Shown here piece after piece: positions 1-6,876 of a DNA stretch of 6,950 nt. Source of the stretch: an uncultured Desulfuromonadales bacterium (GTDB taxonomy: Bacteria; Desulfobacterota; Desulfuromonadia; Desulfuromonadales; Geopsychrobacteraceae). Made by a program: the position numbers and the translations under genes. Position 1 is the stretch's first letter; every line of letters starts with the position of its first letter. The stretch spans positions 1 to 6,950 of the forward strand of contig CALZHQ010000111.1 of the NCBI GenBank assembly GCA_945787295.1, read 5' to 3'. A model generated the notes under the pieces. That model had not been told where the DNA came from, did not search any database, and saw only the letters and a list, made by a program, of their open reading frames with translations.

Positions 1-1
1 C

Positions 2-190
2 CTCGGCTTCACTCTGGCGCTGTTCATCCTCGGGGCGGTGCGGGAGATCTTCGGTTCCGGTGCCCTGCTCGGGGTCAACCTGTTCGGCGCCGGCTACCAG
101 CCGATGCTGCTGATGATCCTGCCGCCGGGAGCCTTTATCTCTTTAGGGCTGCTGCTGGCGCTGATGAACAAGGTTGAAGCCAGCAAATAA
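2..190 (+). CDS. rnfE: Rnf electron transport complex subunit E (RnfE/RsxE), 3' end only
   Basis: This is the last 62 codons of an integral membrane subunit of the Rnf complex, which couples ferredoxin:NAD+ electron transfer to ion movement across the inner membrane. The fragment reads from base 2 in frame and ends in TAA at 188-190. Visible features are a hydrophobic helix ([16 protein letters not shown]), then a loop with [14 protein letters not shown], then a final hydrophobic helix ending [10 protein letters not shown]. The GAVREI stretch and the PPGAF motif before the last helix are typical of the RnfE C-terminus (RnfA/RnfE/NqrD/NqrE family). In many bacteria rnfE is late in the rnf operon (order CDGEA or CDGEAB). 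Here no rnfA follows; a terminator does, so rnfE may be the last gene or rnfA may lie elsewhere. The 5' part is outside the window. The family is fairly certain; E rather than its paralogue A is a slightly less certain choice. Confidence 0.85.
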   Translation, partial: LGFTLALFILGAVREIFGSGALLGVNLFGAGYQPMLLMILPPGAFISLGLLLALMNKVEASK

Positions 191-199
191 TTGTCGCCT

Positions 200-232
200 A
201 AAAAAAAGGGGTCCAGGCGGGACCCCTTTTTT
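200..232. terminator. Bidirectional intrinsic terminator between convergent genes
   Basis: A perfect 7-bp GC-rich stem (GGGGTCC at 208-214 with GGACCCC at 220-226) closes a 5-base loop. It is flanked by an A run (200-207) and a T run (227-232), which can also pair and extend the stem. The T run serves rnfE transcripts, whose stop codon is 10 bases upstream. On the other strand the A run becomes a U run for the minus-strand operon ending at 255. It sits exactly between the two converging stop codons. Confidence 0.93.
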
Positions 233-254
233 ACGGCTCTTTTTCGCTAAACAA

Positions 255-1031
255 CTATTTTTCCATGCCCCATTCTTGATAGAACAGCTGAATCGACCGG
301 TTCAACTGTTGCAATGTTTCATCAGGCACCGCCTGGTTGCACATCAGGTAGCGCAAATTCCCCGACGGCAGATCGGTCAGTTTGATGCTGACAAAGTCTT
401 CAACCGGCAGCCCTATCAAGCGAGTTAACATACCGACTTCCTCCGGTGCAACCAACATATAAGTCGCTTTATTTTCGGCAATCGCCTGCAGCAGCGTACT
501 CTGTTCTCCGGTCAGAAAAATACTGTTGGGTGATAACTCGCCAAGCAGCTTGTCGACAACTTCTCCATAAGAGAACTCCGCCATCCGTGCCATCGTCAAG
601 CTGCGGTCGGCGAAGAGCTCTCGCAGGGTCTCTTGGCTGGAAAACTTACCCCGTTGAACCTTGCTGGTCAACACAACCAACGATTGATTTCGATAGATCG
701 GCTTGCTGAATTTGGCATACAACTCCCGTTCTTCATTTTTAAACCAACCGACCGAACAATGCGGTACTGTTGCGTGCTGCAGAACATAAAGAATCCGGTA
801 AGGAGCCATAGTGACCAGCCTGATATCCAACCCCGCCTTTCGCATAACCTGCCGGGTTCGATCCAGCAGAATACCGGCCGCTGCTCCGTTTTCGGTTGTG
901 TAATAATAGGGTGGCCGTTCAAAATAGGAGACGGTCAATGGTTCGGCAGCAGCAGCGCTTGCCGCAACACTCAATAGCAGAAGCAGTAAAAACTGGCTCA
1001 ATCGAAAAGTCAAACATCCCCGCATAAACAT
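255..1031 (-). CDS. Orphan periplasmic solute-binding protein (SBP_bac_3-like)
   Basis: This is a secreted protein of about 258 residues resembling the amino-acid-type substrate-binding fold (SBP_bac_3 family). The N-terminus has a clear signal peptide: Arg residues, a run of leucines (FLLLLLLS), then an Ala-rich segment with likely cleavage near AAA-AE. The mature protein opens with LTVSYFERPPYYY, the first beta strand and substrate-facing loop common in this family. A later GWFKNEERE segment and FSKPIYRNQSLVVL match the usual pattern of the second half of lobe 1. The open frame extends to an ATG at 1079, inside the prkA coding region, but the extra 16 residues are polar and precede the signal peptide. 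I therefore place the start at the ATG at 1031; the ATG at 1025 is equally possible, and neither has a good ribosome binding site. No permease or ATPase gene is adjacent, so a sensory or signalling role is as likely as transport. It lies 13 bases after prkA and is probably cotranscribed. The ligand is unknown. Confidence 0.8.
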   Translation of the reverse strand: MFMRGCLTFRLSQFLLLLLLSVAASAAAAEPLTVSYFERPPYYYTTENGAAAGILLDRTRQVMRKAGLDIRLVTMAPYRILYVLQHATVPHCSVGWFKNEERELYAKFSKPIYRNQSLVVLTSKVQRGKFSSQETLRELFADRSLTMARMAEFSYGEVVDKLLGELSPNSIFLTGEQSTLLQAIAENKATYMLVAPEEVGMLTRLIGLPVEDFVSIKLTDLPSGNLRYLMCNQAVPDETLQQLNRSIQLFYQEWGMEK

Positions 1032-1044
1032 GTCCGATAGATAG

Positions 1045-3369
1045 TTAGTCCTGTTTAGAAAACTTCTGCGCCAGCTCATTATCGATCAGGTAGATGCAAA
1101 CCTCTTTAGCTCCCAGTTTGGAATAATCGAACTTTTCGCAGAGATTATCCATCAGGAAAGTGACATCGTTACGGATCCGGTTATCGTAGGTTTTGAAATC
1201 CTCGGTCCCAAAATCCTTGATCGCCCGCCGGAAGTTCTCATTGTCGAGGAAGGGCTCAAGAACCTTTTCCTTCAAGTGGTGCACATAGCGCCCGTAGAGG
1301 TTCTCATAGAGCTTTGTTTCTGTAATATCCTTGCCCTCCAGGCGCAGCTCCTGGGTTAAAGTTCGGCTGGTGTATTCCTTCTGCGTTCCTTTGCGGAACA
1401 TCAGGACCCGCTCCCGGTCGCTGATATCAGCGAGCAACCGCGATTCGATCGGAGCAAAAAAGTCCTCGCCGATTTTCAGGCGTTCGTCGGTGTAAACGCA
1501 GTCGATCTCGGTATCCTTCTCGAAATTGACCGCAAAAATATAATTCTTCAGGTCACGGGCAATCTGCTCTTCATTATAGTAATAAAGCGACTCCTTGATT
1601 TCCTGCATGATGGTGTAGTTGTACATGTGCAGCAAGGAATCGAGAAAACCGTCGGGAATCAGCTTCATCCAGCCTTCGTGCTTGCGGAAGAAGCTGTACA
1701 GGGTTGCCATATCGATCATCGACCCCTCTTTGGCGTGGGCCGAAAACAGTTCACTGAAAATACGGATCGAATCACGACCGGAGAATCCGGTTATCCCTTC
1801 ATTTTCTGATTCAGCTATAATCCGCCGCCGCCGTCTGGCGGTCAGGCCCTTGCGATCACTCTGCTGCAGCCATTCAGGGATATTGCCGGTGTAGATCTCC
1901 ATCTTCAGTAGCTGGAGTTTTTCATCGCAGTAGCGACTGTAGCGTGCCGGGTGCCCTATCCATTCGGTCATTGCCGGGGAGTTTTGATTGAGGCGGGTGG
2001 CGATGATGATCCGGGCAAAGTTGTGCAGCACCCGCGGGAGAAAGCGATCATCGATATAGCGCCCGAAGGTATTGCGGTAGATTTCCACCTCGGTGCGCAG
2101 ATCAAGAATATAGGGGATCTTGATGTACTCGATCCGGTCGGAGAGTGACGGCAGATCCTTGATGCTCTCTTCGTCTTCCGGGTTCATCAGCGCGAAGAAC
2201 AAAGAGTTGACCTTCTCTTCGACATACTCGACCTTGTGCACCCCCTCACTGATGATGTTGTGCAGTTCGAGCAGGCGCTCAACGTTGTGCCCTTTGATAT
2301 CCATCAGTGCATAGATGCCGTTGTTGGTTTTGGCAAAGTTGGAAAAGATATACTGCACCTGGTTGCTGTCGCGTAGCAGTCCGTTGATCCGCCCCTGGAG
2401 CATTTCATTGCCGAGCACATTCTGCCGGATAATCCGGTCGCCAGGATTATACACGCTGACCCCTTCCCCCAGGCGCCGGTTGAAACGGTAGTGGCGGGCA
2501 AACAGCATCTGCAGCACCTTCAGCGGATCCTTCAGCCGGCTGAGCAGTGCTTCGTAAATTGAAGTGCAGATGGTACAGGGCGTATCACGGAAGACCCACT
2601 CGTACTGTTTTTCGGTAAACAGTTTCCACTTGGTCTCGTCATTTTTGAACAGGTCATCAAAGAATGATCGCCGATACTCACGTGGGATCATCAGAATCGG
2701 ACTGTCATGGCTCGGGCAAGGCACTTCAACGTAATCCTCGCCATGATAGGCAACCTTCTGTGCTTCAATCAGGTCGCTTTGACGCAATTCATACTCATCG
2801 AGCAGGTTGGAAAGCTTGCCGAGAAAACGGTCGGTTTCCTTTTCATTGAAGTTGCCGAGCATTTGCCGATCAAGCCGCCAGACCGCTTCATAGGTGCAGC
2901 CGGCCGGGCTGTTGACATATTTTTCGAACTTGCGTAACAGGTTATCGAGAAAAGTACTTTTGCCGCAGCCGTGCGGACCCTTGAAAATATAGATTTTGTT
3001 CTGCTGGGTCCCGTGACGGAAATTCTCCGCCAACCGTACCAGCCGGTTAGTAAACAGACGATCAGCAAAAAACGGGTTATCAGAGTCTTCAACAAACAGG
3101 CGGCTGGTATCGTAGTGGGCAAAACCGATCGATTCCGGATCGTCCTGATATTCATCGACCCCTTCCTCGACATAATCCTCGATCAGGTCGTGAAAGACCT
3201 GGAAGACATTGCGCACCGCGCTGGTCGGATCGGCGATCGCCCTCTCCAGGTAGTCACTAAAGCTGATCGAGCCTCCGTGGCTGCCATCCTGCTGCACATG
3301 CATAAAGCGCTGCATCGCTTTATCGATGTTGGGATCCTGACCATTTGCTGGTTTTATTTTTTTAGCCAT
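1045..3369 (-). CDS. prkA: PrkA-family AAA+ serine protein kinase, long variant
   Basis: This is a cytoplasmic AAA+ ATPase of the PrkA family (E. coli YeaG, B. subtilis PrkA). The family is described as a serine protein kinase, with reports of ATP-dependent protease-like activity in Bacillus; it acts in starvation and sporulation control. At 774 residues it is longer than the usual ~630-645. Visible landmarks are a Walker A at residues 131-139 (GPHGCGKST), a candidate Walker B region around YALMDI (353-358), a sensor-like Asn in FFALMNPEDEES (396), and SDRIEYIKIPY (410-420), which corresponds to the family's conserved DRVYIVKVPY-like segment. The last ~230 residues (from GITGFSGRDSIRIFSE, about 525 on) match the PrkA C-terminal domain. 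Cys218, His221, Cys265 and Cys268 could form a metal site in the region between Walker A and B. The ATG overlaps the spoVR stop by one base (TGATG), and a GGGAGG ribosome site lies 10 bases upstream, so the start is well supported and translation is probably coupled. Acidic residues are frequent near the N-terminus (63-82). Confidence 0.93.
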   Translation of the reverse strand: MAKKIKPANGQDPNIDKAMQRFMHVQQDGSHGGSISFSDYLERAIADPTSAVRNVFQVFHDLIEDYVEEGVDEYQDDPESIGFAHYDTSRLFVEDSDNPFFADRLFTNRLVRLAENFRHGTQQNKIYIFKGPHGCGKSTFLDNLLRKFEKYVNSPAGCTYEAVWRLDRQMLGNFNEKETDRFLGKLSNLLDEYELRQSDLIEAQKVAYHGEDYVEVPCPSHDSPILMIPREYRRSFFDDLFKNDETKWKLFTEKQYEWVFRDTPCTICTSIYEALLSRLKDPLKVLQMLFARHYRFNRRLGEGVSVYNPGDRIIRQNVLGNEMLQGRINGLLRDSNQVQYIFSNFAKTNNGIYALMDIKGHNVERLLELHNIISEGVHKVEYVEEKVNSLFFALMNPEDEESIKDLPSLSDRIEYIKIPYILDLRTEVEIYRNTFGRYIDDRFLPRVLHNFARIIIATRLNQNSPAMTEWIGHPARYSRYCDEKLQLLKMEIYTGNIPEWLQQSDRKGLTARRRRRIIAESENEGITGFSGRDSIRIFSELFSAHAKEGSMIDMATLYSFFRKHEGWMKLIPDGFLDSLLHMYNYTIMQEIKESLYYYNEEQIARDLKNYIFAVNFEKDTEIDCVYTDERLKIGEDFFAPIESRLLADISDRERVLMFRKGTQKEYTSRTLTQELRLEGKDITETKLYENLYGRYVHHLKEKVLEPFLDNENFRRAIKDFGTEDFKTYDNRIRNDVTFLMDNLCEKFDYSKLGAKEVCIYLIDNELAQKFSKQD

Positions 3370-4988
3370 CAGCCGAGAACCTCCCTGCTGAACTGACGCT
3401 CTTTCATGGTGTAAACGACCCGCGTCCAGGCAACCTGCGGTTCTGTTCCGCCATTTTCAGTTTCACTGACCGCTTTGACCTCGGCCTCACTGGTTTCCAG
3501 CTTGACCGCATTTCCCCACAGGTACTCTATCCCCAGCATGGTGTTGGCGATATATTCATTGACCAACGGCTTGCCTTCATGACGGTGAGCCAGATAGAGC
3601 GAGCCATCGGTCGATTTTTCCGCAACGATGTCAACCACCGGCGGATGATAAAGAGAAGCAAACAGCATCTGTCGGTAATCCTCGGACTTGCGGCTACGGA
3701 CGAAATATTCCCAGACCATCCGTTCCTTGTTCAACCGCTGACCGGCGACGAACAGCTTGTTGCTGTCGACAAAATCCTGATCGACGAAGTCATTGATAAA
3801 GGTGAAATCGCAGAAGTTCTCCCGGACCTTGAAGATAAAGTCACGGCCCTGCCCGGTTTTCCGATTGTACTGCTTGCGCTGTTCGCTGTCTTTCAGCCGC
3901 CGGAAATCGTAGTTGTAGCAACCACGATCGGCCATCTCTTCAAGGTTATAGAACATCCGCATGCCGAGTGCGTAAGGGTTCAGGCCAACCCGTGGCATCG
4001 CCGTCACCGCGGAATTAACCCGGGCAAAAGCGACTTCATGCCCATTGATCCGGTCATCCTGCAAAAACAGGGTCTCGTGCCAGTAGCTCGCCCAGCCTTC
4101 ATTCATAATCTTGGTCCGGATCTGCGGCTGGAAATAGATCGACGTGGTGCGGATAATCTGCAACACCGACTTCATCCACTTATTCTCATCCTTATTTAAG
4201 AATGGTGAATGGTCGATCAGAAACTGCAGGATATCGGGGCTTTCCGGCTCGTAATTCTGTTTATATTTCTCGAAGGAGGCATCGAATTCCGGATATTTTT
4301 TCAGGACATCGGCAAAGAAGGATTTTTCGCCCAACTTGCCATGTTTTTTGACACATTCATTATACAGTTCAATCTGCTTGACATAGTCACTGGTTGAAAC
4401 CTGTTTGACCGATTGCAGGAAATAGTCAAAATAATAGTCCATGCGCGTACTAGAACCATTTTTCCCACGGTTAAACTTGGCCAGTTCGGCATGGTAACCA
4501 ACCAGGTTGTCGATGCCACGGGCAAACTCGATGACGTAATCGACCCAGCGGCCATATTCGGAACGCAGGCGGGCAATCAGGCGTTTATCGGCCAAAGCCT
4601 GACCGGTCAGATCGTATTCCCAGGTATGGCGAAAATAGAGATTGTTCTGGAAAAAATCGATATGCCCGATGACGTGGTAGAAGATCATCACGTTGAGCCA
4701 GTCGGGGTTATTATCGTTGTAGAATGAGATCGCCGGCCGCGTATTGATCACCGTCTCATAAGGGTTTGACGGATAAAGCTCGTATTTTCCCTTTTCCTTC
4801 AAAACCTCGACATCATGGACCCAGTAATCGTAAAGGGTCGGGATCATGTTTTTCGGCATCAGCTCGATCATGTCACGGTTGCTGACGACATATTCCAGGC
4901 TTTCGTCATCAAAAGAGAGTCCGGCAGCCCAGGCCCGCTCTTTGCAGCCTTCCATGATCTTTTTGGTTTTCTGATCGATCAGTTGCAT
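3369..4988 (-). CDS. spoVR: SpoVR family protein (YcgB-like)
   Basis: This 539-residue soluble protein is of the SpoVR family (B. subtilis SpoVR, needed for spore cortex formation; E. coli YcgB, ~510 residues, a stationary-phase protein). Its biochemical activity is not settled. Family landmarks include the N-terminal segment on helix-forming residues with NPYETVINTRPAISFYND (75-92), then FYHVIGHIDFFQNN (103-116), where family members carry a His-x-x-x-His pattern. The most conserved stretch is KIMNEGWASYWHETLF (293-308), followed by LNPYALGMRMF (336-346). The paired HVIGH and NEGWxxxWHE motifs look like a possible metal or catalytic site, which is inference. The tail after ~510 is Glu-rich and probably variable. 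Start: ATG at 4988, with only a weak AGG six bases upstream; the alignment of the N-terminus to the family supports it. It sits between the YhbH-type gene (37 bases upstream) and prkA (one-base overlap), the recurrent partners of SpoVR. Confidence 0.95.
   Translation of the reverse strand: MQLIDQKTKKIMEGCKERAWAAGLSFDDESLEYVVSNRDMIELMPKNMIPTLYDYWVHDVEVLKEKGKYELYPSNPYETVINTRPAISFYNDNNPDWLNVMIFYHVIGHIDFFQNNLYFRHTWEYDLTGQALADKRLIARLRSEYGRWVDYVIEFARGIDNLVGYHAELAKFNRGKNGSSTRMDYYFDYFLQSVKQVSTSDYVKQIELYNECVKKHGKLGEKSFFADVLKKYPEFDASFEKYKQNYEPESPDILQFLIDHSPFLNKDENKWMKSVLQIIRTTSIYFQPQIRTKIMNEGWASYWHETLFLQDDRINGHEVAFARVNSAVTAMPRVGLNPYALGMRMFYNLEEMADRGCYNYDFRRLKDSEQRKQYNRKTGQGRDFIFKVRENFCDFTFINDFVDQDFVDSNKLFVAGQRLNKERMVWEYFVRSRKSEDYRQMLFASLYHPPVVDIVAEKSTDGSLYLAHRHEGKPLVNEYIANTMLGIEYLWGNAVKLETSEAEVKAVSETENGGTEPQVAWTRVVYTMKERQFSREVLG
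3380..3385 (-). promoter_or_regulatory. Ribosome binding site of prkA inside the spoVR 3' end
   Basis: On the minus strand the sequence reads GGGAGG, followed 10 bases later by the prkA ATG at 3369. It lies within the last codons of spoVR and, with the TGATG stop/start overlap, fixes the prkA start and suggests translational coupling. Confidence 0.8.
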
Positions 4989-5026
4989 AATCAGCCTGTA
5001 TGTTCAGCGACGCACAGCTGTCGCAG

Positions 5027-6328
5027 TTATTCGGAGACCAACTTTCGGATACCATCAATCAAACGATCTTCCGGGGAATCCTCTTTCATGCTGTCGAGCC
5101 GCAGTAATTCGGCCGCCTGTTCCAGCAGACCGGAACGCTTGAGGTAGGTTTCCACTTCCGTTCCACCGGGGCTGGTATAGCGATGTTCGGCCACGGTGAT
5201 ACCGATGCGGCTGGCGTAAGCGAGCATCTTCTTCAGTTCGGGAACCGTCTCCCGCCCTTCGCGATCCCAATCATCGCCGTCGGTGCCGTGGAAGATGTAG
5301 ATATTGTAATCGCTGGCCAAGCTCTCTTCGGCAACGATCTGGTTGATCAACCGATACCCGGCTGCCACCTGGGTTCCACCGGCAACCCGCGAGTTGTAAT
5401 AGGTGTAGAAATCTTCGACCTCGGTCGCCTCGGTGTCGTGCAGCACGAAACGGGTTTCGACCTGCCCGCCATACTGGTAAAGCAGCCAGCTGTAGATGAG
5501 AATATGCTGGGTAACCACCAGTTCCGTTGCCTTGCCGGCCATCGACCCTGAGTAGTCGCGGATGAAAAAGACCATCGCCTGCGACTCGTAATCCTTTTCC
5601 CGCGAGAGAATCCGGTAGACCTTGTCTTTCGGGGCAATCAGAAATTTGTGCGGATCGATATCAGCCACATCCGGCAGGTTATCCAGACCGATGTTGGTTT
5701 TCAGAATCTGCCGCAGGGTCGCTTTTTTATCGAGCACCTGGCCGAAGCCACGGTTTTTATCGGTCAAATCATAGGTGTAACGGGGTAAAGAGCGCTTTTT
5801 GCCCTTCTGTTTCAGATTTGGCAGTTTGAACTTTTCGGTCAGAATCCGGCCCAGGTCGTAGGCATTGGCGTCCATATCATGAGCACCACCTTTGCCCTTA
5901 CCGGCACCGGAGCCTTCCCCTTCACCACCCTCACGGACCGGCTGTTCACCGATCACTTCTCCCTCTTCTCCGTCACCGTGGCCACCGCCGCCACCGCCAC
6001 CTTCATCCTGCTCAAGAAAGCGGTTGTCGTGGATAAACTTCTCTTCCACCGTGGTCGGCACCACCACGACCTTCTCTTCGGTGCCACGCCCCGGCTTGAC
6101 CAGCTTTCCGACCTTGATTTTGCGCGGGAAGCCATCCTCTTCTCGGATCCGGTCCCGTTCCAGCAGGTCATCGATACTGCGGATACTGCTGAGCAACGGC
6201 CCTTTGCTCTGTGCCATATCCTGCAGCATGGCAAAGTCATTGCAACTATAAAGATCATCCAGCCGTGGCAGCCGGCGATCGCTGCGCGGGTCTTCGAGCA
6301 GATGCAAACGTTCATCGTCCCGTTCCAG
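5027..6328 (-). CDS. YhbH/YeaH-type DUF444 protein with VWA domain, 5' end missing
   Basis: This DUF444 protein (B. subtilis YhbH, E. coli YeaH) is the usual partner of PrkA and SpoVR. The ~433 codons from LERDDERLHLLEDPR (6328) to the TAA at 5027-5029 look native. In order they hold an N-terminal region (LPRLDDLYSCND, then KGPLLSSIRSIDDLLERD), a basic segment, then the family-typical glycine stretch (seven Gly, 5981-6001) and a Gly/Glu/Lys-rich linker. The segment KLPNLKQKGKK is shared with YeaH (ALPNLKQ). The VWA domain follows, with a MIDAS metal motif DYSGS (5545-5559 region), a GGT threonine motif and GTDGDDWD. The VWA fold probably binds a divalent ion and a partner protein. The true start is lost: the frame stays open to an ATG at 6505, but its first ~59 codons are a shifted reading of serC DNA (see the junction) and should be discarded. 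YeaH is ~427 and YhbH ~388 residues, so little may be missing, yet this N-terminal region differs from theirs. Confidence 0.9.
   Translation of the reverse strand: MERDDERLHLLEDPRSDRRLPRLDDLYSCNDFAMLQDMAQSKGPLLSSIRSIDDLLERDRIREEDGFPRKIKVGKLVKPGRGTEEKVVVVPTTVEEKFIHDNRFLEQDEGGGGGGGHGDGEEGEVIGEQPVREGGEGEGSGAGKGKGGAHDMDANAYDLGRILTEKFKLPNLKQKGKKRSLPRYTYDLTDKNRGFGQVLDKKATLRQILKTNIGLDNLPDVADIDPHKFLIAPKDKVYRILSREKDYESQAMVFFIRDYSGSMAGKATELVVTQHILIYSWLLYQYGGQVETRFVLHDTEATEVEDFYTYYNSRVAGGTQVAAGYRLINQIVAEESLASDYNIYIFHGTDGDDWDREGRETVPELKKMLAYASRIGITVAEHRYTSPGGTEVETYLKRSGLLEQAAELLRLDSMKEDSPEDRLIDGIRKLVSE
5981..6001 (-). repeat. Poly-glycine codon run in the DUF444 linker
   Basis: Seven consecutive glycine codons are followed by a region rich in Gly, Glu and Lys (to about 5880). 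A glycine run at this place, before the VWA domain, is also present in E. coli YeaH, so it is a family trait and probably a flexible linker. The simple sequence could vary in length between strains. Confidence 0.75.
6315..6328. other. Chimeric junction between a serC fragment and the DUF444 gene
   Basis: On the minus strand the 14 bases CTGGAACGGGACGA fit both sides. Read in the serC frame they encode the end of VWNGT, a conserved serC motif, after which the frame loses all resemblance to SerC. Read in the DUF444 frame they encode LERDD, the beginning of a sensible DUF444 N-terminal region. By hand count GC is about 67% at 6481-6660 and about 56% at 5041-5220. The simplest explanation is a false join made through a short shared sequence in assembly or library construction; microhomology-mediated recombination in a living cell is possible but less likely. 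Confidence 0.82.
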
Positions 6329-6747
6329 ACGAACACCATGTCGCGGTCCTGATCGACCGCCGACAGGTCCGGCAGGTCGCCATAGGGCGCTTCGAGAACC
6401 CGCGAATCCTTGATCTTCAACTGATCGATCACATCGGTGACCCACATCGAGCCGAAATTTTCCCAACTCATCACGTCGACCGGGCGCGGACCGAGCAGCG
6501 ACCAAAGCGCCATCTCGATGGCGCCCGTGTCCGACGCCGGGACGATGCCGATGCGGTGGTCCGCGGGAATCGACAGCAAATCCCGTGTTCGATCGATAAC
6601 TTCCTGAAGCCGCGCGATGCCCTCCTTCGCACGATGCGATCGGCCGAGCAGCGCATCCCGCAAGACGTCGGGTGTCCAGCCCGGCGGTTTCGCCGTGGGT
6701 CCGGAGGAGAAAAACGGGCGCGCGGGCCGTTCCTGCGGCTTATTCAT
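6316..6747 (-). CDS. serC: Phosphoserine aminotransferase, N-terminal fragment (alphaproteobacterial type)
   Basis: The first 144 codons of SerC, the PLP enzyme that converts 3-phosphohydroxypyruvate and glutamate to phosphoserine in serine synthesis. It resembles the alphaproteobacterial branch of the family, recognisable from FSSGPTAKPPGW (13-24), ALLGRSHRAKEG (32-43, including the GRSHR motif), RIGIVPASDTGAIEMALWSLLG (65-86, where SDTGA is the expected PLP-phosphate contact) and VFVWNGT (138-144). In family members WNGTTSGVR follows; here the next codons read MNVCICSK and lead nowhere, so the fragment ends at the junction. The PLP-binding lysine and the whole C-terminal two thirds (full length is about 380-390) are absent, so it cannot be functional as it stands. 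The ATG at 6747 has AAGGAAAG six bases upstream. It reads toward DUF444 but has no known functional link with it. Confidence 0.88.
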
Positions 6748-6753
6748 CGCGGT

Positions 6754-6761
6754 CTTTCCTT
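6754..6761 (-). promoter_or_regulatory. Ribosome binding site of serC
   Basis: AAGGAAAG on the minus strand, six bases before the ATG at 6747. It supports the chosen serC start. Confidence 0.7.
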
Positions 6762-6770
6762 CTCGAGCAA

Positions 6771-6809
6771 GCGACGGTTTTTCCTAATCGCGGCGGCCGG
6801 TCATTCGGC
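6771..6809 (-). promoter_or_regulatory. Structured serC 5' leader, candidate serC RNA element
   Basis: Two hairpins can be drawn in the minus-strand leader. The first is GCCG-AATGAC-CGGC (6796-6809). The second is GCGA with TCGC (6771-6791), whose loop holds TTAGGAAAAACCG with an inner GG/CC pair. A conserved serC leader RNA is known upstream of serC in alphaproteobacteria, and the position fits. I matched only position and the presence of hairpins, not a covariance model, so the assignment is tentative. Confidence 0.45.
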
Positions 6810-6847
6810 GCGTCCCAGCCTGAAATTCAAGCGGTCGCAGCGCAGTG

Positions 6848-6876
6848 GGGCTACTTGTTGCAGGGGCCATAGTCAA
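6848..6876 (-). promoter_or_regulatory. Possible serC promoter
   Basis: On the minus strand TTGACT (6871-6876) is followed after 17 bases by TAGCCC (6848-6853). The -35 box is good and part of CTTGAC, as in alphaproteobacterial housekeeping promoters; the -10 box is poor. A start near 6841 would give a leader of roughly 95 bases containing both hairpins. The rest of the stretch to 6950 shows no gene that I can recognise. Confidence 0.4.

Noticed and set aside
1032..1079. Upstream start of the SBP gene inside prkA
   Set aside because: It would put 16 polar residues before the signal peptide and has no ribosome site.
3579..4199. 206-codon open frame on the plus strand
   Set aside because: It is antisense to the strongly conserved spoVR and has no recognisable motif.
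5953..6315. Continuation of the serC frame past the junction
   Set aside because: After WNGT the residues do not resemble SerC and are a shifted reading of DUF444 DNA; the open frame is accidental.
5879..6352. Overlapping plus-strand frames of 119-157 codons, Pro/Ser/Thr-rich
   Set aside because: They are mirror readings of the Gly-rich DUF444 linker and cross the chimeric junction; low complexity keeps the frames open.
6329..6505. N-terminal ~59 codons of the long open frame that runs into DUF444
   Set aside because: They are an out-of-frame reading of serC coding DNA, rich in Arg/Gly/Ala as expected for a shifted GC-rich frame, and unlike the family N-terminus.
6672..6872. 66-codon plus-strand frame at the right end
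   Set aside because: It is antisense to the serC start and its leader, with no ribosome site or family resemblance.
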